Positions 8,184 to 17,635 of a stretch of DNA of 64,000 bases are shown in pieces. This stretch comes from CAXXOK01 sp963678055 (GTDB lineage: Bacteria > Bacillota > Clostridia > Christensenellales > Aristaeellaceae): NCBI GenBank assembly GCA_963678055.1, contig OY782679.1, positions 806,001-870,000 on the forward strand, written 5' to 3'. The position numbers were made by a program, and so were the translations under genes. The notes under the pieces are model-generated. The model was not told where the DNA came from. It saw only the letters and a program-made list of their open reading frames with translations, and did no database searches. Position 1 is the first letter of the stretch, and every line of letters begins with the position of its first letter.

Positions 8184-10427
8184 ATGAGAACATCGGTCCG
8201 ATTGAACGCCGACTGGCGGTTTGCACTGGGAGATCATACGCAGGCGTATTTTAAAGGGTATGACGATGGGGCGTGGGAGCAGATCATGCTGCCGCACGAC
8301 TGGTCGGTTACCCTGCCCTTTGATCAGAGCTGTTCAAGCGGTACAGGCTACCTGCCCGGCGGTATCGGCTGGTACCGCAAGCGCTTTACCCTTTCGGAGC
8401 TGAAAGACCGCAGGGTACTGCTTACGTTTGGCGGGGTGTATAAGCATGCCAGGGTATGGATCAACTCCAATTATCTGGGGTACAGGCCGTTTGGCTACGC
8501 TTCGTTTACCTATGATATTACGGACTTCGCCATTGAAGGGGAGAATGTGATCAGCCTGCGCTGTGAACATCAGGAGCTGGCGGATTCTCGCTGGTTTACC
8601 GGCAACGGGATCTACCGTGATGTAACACTGACCCTGTGCTCGCCTGTACACTTCAAACAGGACGGTGTATTTGCCTTTACACAGAAGGCCGATGCAAAAA
8701 GTGCGACACTGCAAGTGACGGCCGAGGTAACGGGAGATGCGCAGCTGCATTGCGTACTTACGGACCAGGCAGGAAAGCTTGTGGCAGAGGGCCAGGATAC
8801 GCTGACTGTGCCAAACCCGAAGCTCTGGTCCCCGGACACACCCTACCTGTATACGCTGTCGGTATCTGCCCTGCAAGGCGGCACGGTGTGCGATACGCTG
8901 GAAATACCCTTTGGCATTCGCACCTTCCGTTTTGATGCAAATGAGGGATTTTTCTTAAACGACATCAATATGAAGCTGAAAGGTGTATGCCTGCACCACG
9001 ATGCGGGAGTACTGGGTGCGGCGGTTCCCAAGGAGGTTTGGCTGCGCAGACTGCGTAAGCTGAAGGAAGCGGGTGTCAACGCCATTCGTTGCAGCCATAA
9101 TCCGCCGGATTCCCTGCTGCTCGACTTGTGCGATACGCTGGGCTTTCTGGTGATTGACGAGGCGTTTGACGAGTGGGAAGGCTGTAAAAATAAATGGTGG
9201 CAGGGACACAATGTGTACCCGCCGCAGCTGCATGGATACTCTGATGATTTTCCTGTCTGGCACGAGCAGGACTTGCGGGACTTGGTGCGGCGCGACCGCA
9301 ATCATCCGTCCGTGATCCTCTGGTCTATCGGCAATGAAATTGACTATCCCAATGACCCCTATGTACACCCGCTGTTTGCACAGGCGGAGGGGAACAATGA
9401 TAAAAACAAACCGCTGCAGGAGCTGCTGTACAATCCCGACAAGCCGTACATCGGTCGTCTGACGACGATCGCCAAAGAGCTGTCCGCCATTGTCAAAGAA
9501 AGCGATACCACCCGCCCCGTAACGGCAGCGCTGGCCATGCCGGAGATCAGCAACCTGATCGGGTATGCGCAAACGCTGGACGTGGTCGGGTATAACTATA
9601 AAGAACATCTTTACACGGAGGACCATCAAACCTATCCCAGCCATATCCTGATGGGATCGGAGAACCGACACGAACCGGAGGACTGGCTGGCGGTTAAGCA
9701 CAATGCCTTTATCAGCGGCCAGTTTCTATGGACGGGCGTGGATTATCTTGGTGAGTGCTTCGGCTGGCCGGAGCGTGTTGCCCAGCCGGGTTTGCTGGAT
9801 TTGGCAGGATATGAAAAGCCCTTGTTTAATCTGCGCAAAGCGCTGTGGACGGATGAACTGACCTGTAAATTAGTGGTCGGCAACTTGCAGGAGTTTTGGA
9901 AGGCTTCCTATGCTTGGGATGGCGAGAACGGCGCGCTGACAGATGTAATGGTGATAAGCAATGGCGACCGGGCAACACTTTGGCTGAACGATCAGGAGCT
10001 TGCAACCAAGGAAGTTGACGAGACCTGTCTTGTCAACTTCCAGGTACCGTATGCTCCGGGCGAGCTGAAAGTGGTGTGTGTTCGAGACGGTCAAACGGCG
10101 CAGGATACGCTGGTCACACCCGGCAAGGCTAAGACGCTGGACGTAAAGGTTTGGTCTGGAGATGCGCAGGAAGTATGGCAGCTGGAAGTCTCATTGCTGG
10201 ACGAGCAAGGCAGGCTGGCATCCGCCGATGACCGGGACCTTACGGTGACCGCTGATGACGACCGTGCCATCATGGGGATTGAAAATGGCTGCGCGACTGA
10301 TTTGACCAGTTATGCCAGTCATACGCGGCCAACATGGAAGGGCCGTGCCATAGTTTATATACGCAAAGGTGCCGGAAATGCGCAGTTATCCGTGCCCGGC
10401 CTTGACCCGGTAGTTGTTCCGTTCTAA
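8184..10427 (+). CDS. Glycoside hydrolase family 2 enzyme (beta-galactosidase/beta-mannosidase-like)
   Basis: Retaining exo-glycosidase of 747 residues with no signal peptide, so it should act in the cytoplasm on sugars imported by the adjacent transporter. Order: GH2 sugar-binding domain (GIGWYRKRFTL, NGIYRDVTL), immunoglobulin-like domain ending in FGIRTFRFDAN, then the TIM barrel with GVCLHHDAGVLG, IRCSHNPP and DEAFDEWE. The acid/base is E385 in GNEI and the nucleophile E493 in MGSEN. The short C-terminal beta domain ends near 747. AAAGGAG lies upstream of the ATG. Exact substrate specificity cannot be read from the sequence. Confidence 0.92.
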   Translation: MRTSVRLNADWRFALGDHTQAYFKGYDDGAWEQIMLPHDWSVTLPFDQSCSSGTGYLPGGIGWYRKRFTLSELKDRRVLLTFGGVYKHARVWINSNYLGYRPFGYASFTYDITDFAIEGENVISLRCEHQELADSRWFTGNGIYRDVTLTLCSPVHFKQDGVFAFTQKADAKSATLQVTAEVTGDAQLHCVLTDQAGKLVAEGQDTLTVPNPKLWSPDTPYLYTLSVSALQGGTVCDTLEIPFGIRTFRFDANEGFFLNDINMKLKGVCLHHDAGVLGAAVPKEVWLRRLRKLKEAGVNAIRCSHNPPDSLLLDLCDTLGFLVIDEAFDEWEGCKNKWWQGHNVYPPQLHGYSDDFPVWHEQDLRDLVRRDRNHPSVILWSIGNEIDYPNDPYVHPLFAQAEGNNDKNKPLQELLYNPDKPYIGRLTTIAKELSAIVKESDTTRPVTAALAMPEISNLIGYAQTLDVVGYNYKEHLYTEDHQTYPSHILMGSENRHEPEDWLAVKHNAFISGQFLWTGVDYLGECFGWPERVAQPGLLDLAGYEKPLFNLRKALWTDELTCKLVVGNLQEFWKASYAWDGENGALTDVMVISNGDRATLWLNDQELATKEVDETCLVNFQVPYAPGELKVVCVRDGQTAQDTLVTPGKAKTLDVKVWSGDAQEVWQLEVSLLDEQGRLASADDRDLTVTADDDRAIMGIENGCATDLTSYASHTRPTWKGRAIVYIRKGAGNAQLSVPGLDPVVVPF

Positions 10428-10446
10428 GGGGCAGGATGCAGGTACA

Positions 10447-12459
10447 ATGAAAACAATACAAATTACACAAGGCCTCCTGCGGCAGGCCGAAATCGAGTTG
10501 CAGGCGGCGGGGCTTACCACCCTCCGAATCGGACCGGACGGTGGCGGACTGGATGTGTCTGCCATTGCCGGTTGTGCGGAGCGCTATCTTGTATTTGATG
10601 CCGAATGCCTGATGGATCATAGCTTGATTCTGAACCTGAATGTGTATGAAAAGGCAGCTGACGCTGAACCTGCATTTTATATGCGTTTTGGTTTGCTGCC
10701 GCGCCTGCGTGCGAGGATATGCCTTGACCTGCAGTGCATGGATGGGCATATCCTGTTCCCGGAAAGTTATCTGGGGCAGTTGAAGGTGGTTTGCCACGGC
10801 AAGCGCGTGGAGCGTGCGGCGGCGGAAAGCATCACGCTGGCAATGCCGGCTTGTTATCACAGCGTAACCCTGCGCCTGTCCGACTTAACGGTAACAGATA
10901 CATTTCCAGAATCGTTTCCGCTGCCTAATGGGAAACGGATTGATAGCATGGGGCAGTGGAAGGAAAAGAGCTGGCCGGGCAAGCTGTCGTCCTTAGCGGA
11001 AATGCGGGAAAAATTGCAGGCCGCAAGTAGACTTCCCGATACTTTTTCTGATCCGACCTGGGATCGGTATGGTGGATCAAAGACCCATTTCGTGCAACAA
11101 GGCACGGGGTATTTTACCAAGGCCAAGCTGGACGACAGATGGACGCTGGTCGACCCTCTGGGTAATGCGTTTTTCAGCGTGGGCCCGGATTGTGTTGTGG
11201 CCCGTGCTGACTGCCGTGTGGACGCGATGGAACAGTATATGGACTGGCTTCCGGCTGAAGACGATCCCGTATACGGGGCTATGTACCGCCATATGCATTG
11301 GCCGCTGGGAAAAGGGCCGCGCAAGCGCGACTGTACGCTGTTTTCTTTTACGCAGGCGAATCTGTACCGTGCGTTTGGAGCGGACTGGCACACAAACTGG
11401 CAGGGGCTGATGAGCCGCCAGCTAAAGCACGGCATGCTGAACACACTGGGCAATTGGAGTGATGATAAGAGTTTGGGTGTAATCCCCTTGCCGTATGTGA
11501 CTATGCTTGAACGCTTTCCGGAGACCCGGCTCAAAATCTTCCGTGATTTTCCCGATGTGCTATCTGATGAGTACAGGAAGAGCGCGTTGGACTGTGCAAA
11601 CTCCTTATCTGCCCGCGCAAACGACCCGCTGATGATCGGTTATTTTTTGCGTAACGAACCTGCATGGGCGTTTGTGGACAATCTGATTCTTGCCGATGAA
11701 GTCCTCTACAATCCCGCAGATAGCGTATGCAAGCGGGAGTTAATCGCCTGGCTGACGCAACAATATCAAACCCCGCAAGCGCTGTCCAAAGCCTGGAACC
11801 ATGCGTTTGATGATTTTGCGGATTTGAATCGGCCCATCAAGAGCGCCTCAGCGCTGTCGGATGCGGCCAGGCGGGACCTAAAGGCGTTCTCGGCGGTTTT
11901 GCTGGATGCGTATGTTGGCATCATTGCCAAGGCTTGCCGCAAGGCAGATCCGAACCATATGAATCTTGGCATGCGCTGGGCCTGGATATCCGACCCCGAT
12001 CTGGTTACGGGCTGGCAGTACTTTGATGTATTCTCCATTAACTGCTATGCGGTAGACCCGACCGCGATGCTGGATCAAGTCGTTTCACTGGGGGTCGATC
12101 GGCCGATCATCATCGGTGAATACCATTTTGGTGCGTTGGATCAGGGGCAGACAGCCACGGGGCTGGAAGCGGTTGCTAACCAAACACAGCGCGCCAAAGC
12201 GTATCGCTATTATACAGAGCGGGTGGCCGCCCATCCCTACGGGGTCGGCTGCCATTGGTTTCAGTGTTATGATCAATTTGCTTTGGGCCGTTTTGACGGT
12301 GAAAACTACAACATCGGCCTGTTTGATATTGCTTCTCTGCCAAACCAAAGCATGCTGCGTGCCACGCAGGAGACCGGCAGGCGATTGTACCATGTGAAAT
12401 TCAAAACCAGCTGCCCTGTTGAGGAGAAACCGGAGACCATCCCCATGATTGCTTATTAA
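10447..12459 (+). CDS. Clan GH-A glycoside hydrolase, agarase-like
   Basis: Cytoplasmic enzyme of 670 residues (no signal peptide). The N-terminal 190 residues look like a beta-sandwich. A TIM barrel then begins with WTLVDPLGNAFFSVGPDCV, a pattern common to agarase-like (GH50-related) enzymes. The acid/base is E404 in RNEPAW and the nucleophile E558 in IIIGEYHFG, the clan GH-A arrangement. The ATG at 10447 is preferred to an upstream TTG at 10414 that overlaps the GH2 gene; the ribosome site is weak. It completes the operon with the GH2 enzyme. The precise GH family and substrate are uncertain. Confidence 0.75.
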   Translation: MKTIQITQGLLRQAEIELQAAGLTTLRIGPDGGGLDVSAIAGCAERYLVFDAECLMDHSLILNLNVYEKAADAEPAFYMRFGLLPRLRARICLDLQCMDGHILFPESYLGQLKVVCHGKRVERAAAESITLAMPACYHSVTLRLSDLTVTDTFPESFPLPNGKRIDSMGQWKEKSWPGKLSSLAEMREKLQAASRLPDTFSDPTWDRYGGSKTHFVQQGTGYFTKAKLDDRWTLVDPLGNAFFSVGPDCVVARADCRVDAMEQYMDWLPAEDDPVYGAMYRHMHWPLGKGPRKRDCTLFSFTQANLYRAFGADWHTNWQGLMSRQLKHGMLNTLGNWSDDKSLGVIPLPYVTMLERFPETRLKIFRDFPDVLSDEYRKSALDCANSLSARANDPLMIGYFLRNEPAWAFVDNLILADEVLYNPADSVCKRELIAWLTQQYQTPQALSKAWNHAFDDFADLNRPIKSASALSDAARRDLKAFSAVLLDAYVGIIAKACRKADPNHMNLGMRWAWISDPDLVTGWQYFDVFSINCYAVDPTAMLDQVVSLGVDRPIIIGEYHFGALDQGQTATGLEAVANQTQRAKAYRYYTERVAAHPYGVGCHWFQCYDQFALGRFDGENYNIGLFDIASLPNQSMLRATQETGRRLYHVKFKTSCPVEEKPETIPMIAY

Positions 12460-12481
12460 AAGAGTTCCGGCCTGACAAATG

Positions 12482-12510
12482 AAAAGCGTACAGCATAGCT
12501 GTACGCTTTT
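12482..12510. terminator. Bidirectional terminator between convergent genes
   Basis: AAAAGCGTACAGC at 12482-12494 and GCTGTACGCTTTT at 12498-12510 are a perfect 13-bp inverted repeat with a 3-base loop and T-tails on both strands. It ends both the glycosidase operon and the EAL-domain gene. Confidence 0.9.
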
Positions 12511-12524
12511 GTGATGGGTGATGG

Positions 12525-14411
12525 TTAGAGTTTATCCATATAATCCCGTCGCTCCATAAACAAAATCAAGTCTTCAATGGTCATAGGCTTGGAGAAGTAA
12601 AAGCCTTGCACACCTTGAATGCCAAGCGTTTTCAGATAGCGAATCTGCTCCAGCGTTTCCACACCTTCGACAATCATTTTCAGCCCCTGGTCAACAAACA
12701 TTTTCACAAATGCTTCGATGATGACCCGTTCCTTTTTATTGGTGGGATCGACCGGAACAAAAGTACGGTCGATTTTCACCTTTAAGTTTTCAAAGCTGCG
12801 GATAAAGGCGACGTTGGAGTTTCCGGTGCCAAAATCATCAATCGCAAAGAGAATATTATGCTTGTACAGGTCGCGGATGCGTTCCTGGGTGTGCTCGTTG
12901 AACACAATGTCCTCCAGAAGCTCCAAAACGATATAGCTTTTTTCCTCTTCGGTCAGGTCGATGATGGTGGTCGGCGGTTGATTGATTAAGCTGTCAAAGG
13001 TTTGCTGGCAGCAGTTGATGGAGATGAACGTATCCTTAAAGCACGGCATGGTTTCCATGCGTTTGCGGTCTTTGCGTACATTCAGGAACACGTTTTCATC
13101 CAGCATCTGGCCAAGGTTGTAGTGGAGTATCTCATCCATAAACAGGGAAGGCGGTCGTACTTCGTCGCCGGTATTCCAGCGCGAAAGCGCTTCAATGCCC
13201 AGCATCGTGCCATCCTGAATGTTGATAATCGGCTGATAGTAATTGATAAACTCGTGATTGCGTATCGCCTGCCGCAGGGTGGATTTGGCATACCGTTTTT
13301 CCGAGAACAGATTGGTAAAGTGATGCCTGTCGAATAAAAATAACAGGATCAGCACCAGCATATATAGCAGCACTACACCGGCCCAAACCAAAACCTGCAC
13401 CCAGATGGAATCGACTAAGTGATAGAAGTATTTGAAATGCAAATCGCTATGATAGGGCGATGTGTTGCTGTAACACAGCAGGAACCCCATCTTTTTGGCT
13501 GCGGCCGAAGCCAGGAAGTAATCCTTGCTCCGGTCATAGATATTGCTAAACAGCGTATAGCTGCACAAATTGTTTTCGTACACGAAGCTGCCGGTGTCTT
13601 GAGTTAAATCAATATCGGGAAACAAATCCAGTATGGTATGCCCGTAGTGTGGTGAATCAGGATCGTAACACAAACCGAAGTTCATATCCTCGTTCTGGCC
13701 ATTGTACAGGCAGCCGCGTTCATTAAAAATCAGCAGCGGGCAGCCTGGCTGTTCCGTAAAATCACGCATTTCATCTAGCACATCGTGCATCATGAAATTG
13801 ATAACCAGGTACCCATAGCGCTGGTCGTTGATATCCACAGGCGTGGTAATGCGCAGCGTCGGCTTGGGCAGACCGGTGAGCAAATTGATGTCGATTTCAC
13901 CGTTTTCTATATTCAAATCCAATGCTGAAAACAGGAATTGATGGCGCCCTAAACCGCGGGCTTCCTGGTAGAAGTAGCGGTCGGATTTGTCTTGCAGGTC
14001 TTCCTTGCTCACCAAATACGGATGACCGCCGTCCTGGTTCAGGCGCAGCATCTCCATACCATCCAGGCCGATAATGCGTATTTTGTCGATTTCAGGATGC
14101 TGGTACATATTCTCCATAAACAGGGAGATGAAGTCTTCCCGGGAAGTATCTTTTGCGGCCAGTGCCAGGTAATCGGACTCGATGGTGCGCATGATGGCTG
14201 TCATCGCCGATACATGATCGCGGTACGTAATCATCGCCTGGACGATGATGTCCTGCTGTTCATGCGTTAGCCTATCTTTTTTTGTGGTAAAGGTGGTAAA
14301 GCTTATCAAGAGGGAAAGAAGAATGATCAGTACGATCGGAATTGGCAGAAAACGAACAAACGCTTGCTGTAGCGCCTTTTTTTCGATGGTGTCCGTTTTC
14401 GTAGTTTTCAT
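12525..14411 (-). CDS. Membrane-bound cyclic-di-GMP phosphodiesterase (Cache-like sensor plus EAL)
   Basis: Signalling protein of 628 residues. One transmembrane helix (about 21-41) and a second (about 338-361) flank an extracytoplasmic Cache-like sensor of about 290 residues. The cytoplasmic EAL domain has the motif EAL at 407-409, FISINC near 463-467, LELLE at 496-500, DDFGTG at 525-530, then KID, EGVET and QGFYFSKP. All the usual metal and catalytic positions seem to be present, so it is probably an active phosphodiesterase that breaks down c-di-GMP. There is no GGDEF domain. TAGGAG lies 8 bases before the ATG. It is divergent from the TetR gene. Confidence 0.9.
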   Translation of the reverse strand: MKTTKTDTIEKKALQQAFVRFLPIPIVLIILLSLLISFTTFTTKKDRLTHEQQDIIVQAMITYRDHVSAMTAIMRTIESDYLALAAKDTSREDFISLFMENMYQHPEIDKIRIIGLDGMEMLRLNQDGGHPYLVSKEDLQDKSDRYFYQEARGLGRHQFLFSALDLNIENGEIDINLLTGLPKPTLRITTPVDINDQRYGYLVINFMMHDVLDEMRDFTEQPGCPLLIFNERGCLYNGQNEDMNFGLCYDPDSPHYGHTILDLFPDIDLTQDTGSFVYENNLCSYTLFSNIYDRSKDYFLASAAAKKMGFLLCYSNTSPYHSDLHFKYFYHLVDSIWVQVLVWAGVVLLYMLVLILLFLFDRHHFTNLFSEKRYAKSTLRQAIRNHEFINYYQPIINIQDGTMLGIEALSRWNTGDEVRPPSLFMDEILHYNLGQMLDENVFLNVRKDRKRMETMPCFKDTFISINCCQQTFDSLINQPPTTIIDLTEEEKSYIVLELLEDIVFNEHTQERIRDLYKHNILFAIDDFGTGNSNVAFIRSFENLKVKIDRTFVPVDPTNKKERVIIEAFVKMFVDQGLKMIVEGVETLEQIRYLKTLGIQGVQGFYFSKPMTIEDLILFMERRDYMDKL

Positions 14412-14571
14412 TCACATAACTCCTACTGGGTCAACAATACATCTGAAACGACGAGTAGCGTTGGTTCAGCTTGACTTTCAGAATGGATCGTTGTTTCTGG
14501 TATTAATTGTAACTGATTGCAGAATACTTTGCAAGTTGTTTTATCACTGTGAAAACCTGCGATTTTGCGGG

Positions 14572-14600
14572 TTGACAAGCCGGGCTTACAAGCGTAGGAT
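14572..14600 (+). promoter_or_regulatory. Promoter of the TetR-ABC operon
   Basis: TTGACA at 14572-14577 and TAGGAT at 14595-14600 are 17 bases apart, upstream of the TetR gene. Confidence 0.75.
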
Positions 14601-14604
14601 GAAT

Positions 14605-14620
14605 GTTAGTGCTTACTTAC
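14605..14620. promoter_or_regulatory. Possible TetR-type operator
   Basis: GTTAGT and ACTTAC flank GCTT, an inverted repeat with one mismatched pair, placed immediately after the -10 of the TetR operon. Its position suits autorepression by the encoded regulator. Confidence 0.45.
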
Positions 14621-14639
14621 ATTACTTGGAGGAATTGTT

Positions 14640-15212
14640 ATGGACACGGAAGAAAAACTGGTGCTTGCAGCGCTGCGACAATTTGAAAAGCATGGGTTTA
14701 TCGCCGCAACCACCAAAGCAATCGCCGCCGAGGCGGGGGTTGCCGAAGTCACGCTGTTTCGCTATTTCGGGGATAAGAAAACCCTGTTTTCTAAAGTGGC
14801 GGCGTATGTGGCAAGTGATATCCAACTGATGGAGATTCCCCACATGAAAACGGGCAATGTGCATAACGATATTTTACGCCTGTGCCGGAGTATATTGCAG
14901 ATGTTTATCCGCTACAATGCATTGTTTCGCATGCTGATCTTTGAAGCAAGCAAGTATGAGGATATTCAGGTTGTTGTTTCGCAGGTGCGCGGCCGGGCGA
15001 TTCAAAACATACAACAGTTGGCTAAGCAGTACTTTCATACAGACCCGGAACACGCCCATGCCTGCGCCCAGTGGATGGGCAATTCGCTGATGGGTACCAG
15101 CCTGAGCTATTGCCTGTTCCATCATCAGGAGGACAAGGAGAGCTTTGTCATCCAGCAATCCGCCATCGTTGCGGATGCATTTATTCAACAAATGAAAGCA
15201 ATGGAGACGTGA
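14640..15212 (+). CDS. TetR/AcrR-family transcriptional regulator
   Basis: One-component repressor of 190 residues. The helix-turn-helix lies near residues 10-55 (FEKHGFIAATTKAIAAEAGVAEVTLFRYFGDK, quoted here only as the segment GVAEVTLFRYFGDK). The C-terminal ligand-binding part is alpha-helical. TTGGAGGA lies upstream of the ATG. It is followed after 4 bases by an ABC-2 exporter, so it probably controls its own operon in response to a toxic compound or lipid exported by that pump. Confidence 0.92.
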   Translation: MDTEEKLVLAALRQFEKHGFIAATTKAIAAEAGVAEVTLFRYFGDKKTLFSKVAAYVASDIQLMEIPHMKTGNVHNDILRLCRSILQMFIRYNALFRMLIFEASKYEDIQVVVSQVRGRAIQNIQQLAKQYFHTDPEHAHACAQWMGNSLMGTSLSYCLFHHQEDKESFVIQQSAIVADAFIQQMKAMET

Positions 15213-15216
15213 AACA

Positions 15217-15936
15217 ATGCAAATTACGGTAAAGAACCTAGCCAAAGGCTTTTCGGGGAAACCGGTTTTAAACGATATTTCGTTTGAGACCTCCGGCGGG
15301 AACATTCTGTGCCTGCTGGGGCCGTCGGGGGCGGGGAAAACCACTTTGATCCGTCTGATTTTAGGCGCACTTCCTGCCGACCGGGGCAGCATTGTGGTGG
15401 ACGGACAGCCGGTGCCCGATTTAAATGTGCTTAAACATATCGGATATATGCCCCAGAACGACGCTCTGTACGATGATCTGTCCGGTGAGGACAACCTGAA
15501 ATTCTACGGGTCGCTGTACAAAATGGATAAAGCGCAAAAGCAAAAGCGCATCGAGGATGTGCTGGTGCTGCTGGACCTGACCAAAGATCGCAAAAAGCTG
15601 GTGCGGTATTACTCGGGTGGTATGAAGAAACGGCTGTCGCTGGCTACCGCACTGCTCAACGAGCCAAGGCTGCTCCTGCTGGACGAGCCGACCGTTGGTA
15701 TTGACCCCGTGCTCAAACGCGTGGTGTGGGATCGGTTTCATTCGCTGAAACAGCAGGGGATTACCATGATTATTTCCACCCATGTGATGGATGAGGTCAC
15801 CGAGTGCGATAAGGCAGCGCTTTTATACGGCGGCAAGCTGATCCGTTTCGATACGGTGGAAACATTATTGCAATCCACCGAAACGGGACACATTGAAGAG
15901 CTGTTTTTCAAGGTGACGGAAAGGGCGGTGCAGTAA
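15217..15936 (+). CDS. ABC-2 exporter ATP-binding protein
   Basis: ATPase of 239 residues with Walker A GPSGAGKTT (about 35-43), signature YYSGGMKKR and Walker B LLLLDEPTVGIDP. The GIDP after Walker B and the C-terminal tail are typical of drug or antibiotic exporters of the DrrA/CcmA class. It starts 4 bases after the TetR stop and ends 1 base before the permease, so the three genes form one operon. Confidence 0.93.
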   Translation: MQITVKNLAKGFSGKPVLNDISFETSGGNILCLLGPSGAGKTTLIRLILGALPADRGSIVVDGQPVPDLNVLKHIGYMPQNDALYDDLSGEDNLKFYGSLYKMDKAQKQKRIEDVLVLLDLTKDRKKLVRYYSGGMKKRLSLATALLNEPRLLLLDEPTVGIDPVLKRVVWDRFHSLKQQGITMIISTHVMDEVTECDKAALLYGGKLIRFDTVETLLQSTETGHIEELFFKVTERAVQ

Positions 15937-15937
15937 T

Positions 15938-16963
15938 ATGAAAGGGATTGCCATGCGGGTGATCCGGCAGATGCGCGGCGACAAACGCACGCTTGCCCTT
16001 ATCTTGTTTGCACCGCTGCTTATGTTTACGCTGATCTATTTTCTGCTCAGCGATACAAGCTATGTTCCTACAATTGCCGTGGATCAAAGCGCGCTTCCGG
16101 CGCAAGTCATGACAGCGCTGGAGGGCGAGGATGTACACTTGATCGACGTTGCAACGCTGTCCTACGCAAGTGAGGAACAACTTTTAAAGGACGATAGAAC
16201 CATCGACATGGTCATCGTCCTGTCCGGTTTGCAAATCGACACCTATAATCTGGAGCCGACGGTGAAATCGGCACAGGCAATGAAAGCGCTGCAAGGCGCG
16301 GTCAAGACGCTGTCGCAGCAAATGATTTCCATACAGTATCATGTTGTGTATAACGATGGAGCGTCCACGTTCCAGTCGCTTGGATTTGTGTTTTTGTCGT
16401 TTTTATCGTTCTTCTTTGTGTTCGTGATCTCCGGGATGACCCTGGTGCGGGAGCGCACCGGCGGTACGCTGGAACGGCTGCTGATGACACCGATCAAGCG
16501 CTGGCAGGTGATGGCCGGCTATACCGCCGGGTATGGTGTGTTTGCGGCCCTACAATCGGTATTGGTGGTTGTGTATGTGCTGTTTGTGCTAGGCATGCCT
16601 TGTGCGGGCGATGTAGGGCTGATTTTTGCCATCATGCTGCTTAACGCGCTGGTCGCGGTGCTGTATGGTGCAATGGCATCCATCGTGGCATCATCGGAGA
16701 TGCAGGTCGCGCAGATGATTCCGGTGCTGGTTGTGCCCCAGGTATTCTTCTGCGGCCTGATCCCCATCGACACCATTCCGCTTGGGCTTGGCAACATCGC
16801 CTTCATCACCCCGGTCTATTACTCGGCTGAGGCCATCCGCCGCGTGATGATTGAAGGCGCGGGCTTTTCCGGCATCTGGCTGCAAGGCTTAGCGCTGCTT
16901 GGTTTCGGAGCGTTGCTGATGACCGTGAACACGTTGGCACTCAAAAAGTTTCGGACGCTGTAA
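15938..16963 (+). CDS. ABC-2 type exporter permease
   Basis: Membrane subunit of 341 residues. An N-terminal helix (ALILFAPLLMFTLIYFLL) is followed by an extracytoplasmic loop of about 130 residues and then five hydrophobic segments, the layout of ABC2_membrane_3 proteins such as YhgE/DrrB relatives. The motif GMTLVRERTGGTLERLLMTP is the family's cytoplasmic coupling region. It works with the ATPase at 15217; the cargo is unknown. Confidence 0.9.
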   Translation: MKGIAMRVIRQMRGDKRTLALILFAPLLMFTLIYFLLSDTSYVPTIAVDQSALPAQVMTALEGEDVHLIDVATLSYASEEQLLKDDRTIDMVIVLSGLQIDTYNLEPTVKSAQAMKALQGAVKTLSQQMISIQYHVVYNDGASTFQSLGFVFLSFLSFFFVFVISGMTLVRERTGGTLERLLMTPIKRWQVMAGYTAGYGVFAALQSVLVVVYVLFVLGMPCAGDVGLIFAIMLLNALVAVLYGAMASIVASSEMQVAQMIPVLVVPQVFFCGLIPIDTIPLGLGNIAFITPVYYSAEAIRRVMIEGAGFSGIWLQGLALLGFGALLMTVNTLALKKFRTL

Positions 16964-17010
16964 CAGCAAGCGCTACGAAAGTCCGATGGCACGTGCATAG
17001 GAACGGATTT

Positions 17011-17047
17011 GGGAAGGGAAGCCAATGGCTTTACCTTCCCTTTTTTT
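17011..17047 (+). terminator. Intrinsic terminator of the TetR-ABC operon
   Basis: GGGAAGGGAAGCC and GGCTTTACCTTCCC form a stem with one bulge around a 3-base loop, followed by a run of seven to ten T. Confidence 0.85.
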
Positions 17048-17161
17048 CATGTTACGATTCACAAAATAGTTCGTATCAATGCAACCTTTACCCCCTTTCA
17101 ATCATCTGTATTGTGTAAGATCGATTTTACTGTCAACTAAAGCATGACCCGGAGGAACGAT

Positions 17162-17635
17162 ATGACGCAAGAGGAGTTTGCCCGGCACATCGTGGCGATG
17201 CAGGATACGCTATACCGCGTATCCACCAGCATTCTGCCACAGCTGTGCGACCGGGAAGATGCGGTACAGGGGGCTATCGAAAAGGCGTGGCGGAAACAAC
17301 GCAAGCTGCGGGATGACCGTGCTATGCAAGCGTGGGTAATCCGCATTCTTATCAACGAATGCTACGGGTTACTGCGCCGCCGCAAGTGGGAGACACCCTC
17401 CGATACCCTGCCCGAGCGGGAAACGGCACAGGATGCGCGTCCCGATCTATATCAAGTATTCACCTCCCTTGACGAAAAATATCGTCTTCCGTTGCTATTG
17501 CATTACGTAGAAGGCTATTCTGTGAAGGAATGCGCCCGGATGCTGAACATGCCGCAGGGAACGCTGAAATCGCGGCTACATCGGGGGCGGCTACTGCTGC
17601 GGGATATGCCGGAGTTGGAGGAGGTGCGCGTATGA
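17162..17635 (+). CDS. ECF-type RNA polymerase sigma factor
   Basis: Extracytoplasmic-function sigma factor of 157 residues. Region 2 has LYRVSTSILPQLCDREDAVQ and the following helix; region 4 has YRLPLLLHYVEGYSVKECA with the recognition helix NMPQGTLKSRLHRGR. The ATG at 17162 with GGAGG 6 bases upstream is preferred to an in-frame ATG at 17144. The stop overlaps the start of the next gene (ATGA), a common layout for a sigma factor and its membrane-bound partner. Confidence 0.92.
   Translation: MTQEEFARHIVAMQDTLYRVSTSILPQLCDREDAVQGAIEKAWRKQRKLRDDRAMQAWVIRILINECYGLLRRRKWETPSDTLPERETAQDARPDLYQVFTSLDEKYRLPLLLHYVEGYSVKECARMLNMPQGTLKSRLHRGRLLLRDMPELEEVRV

Noticed and set aside
17080..17112. An ECF-type autoregulatory promoter (TGCAACC ... 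CTGTA) before the sigma factor gene
   Set aside because: The -35-like word is good, but the distance to the only possible -10 is about 20 bases, too long for ECF promoters.
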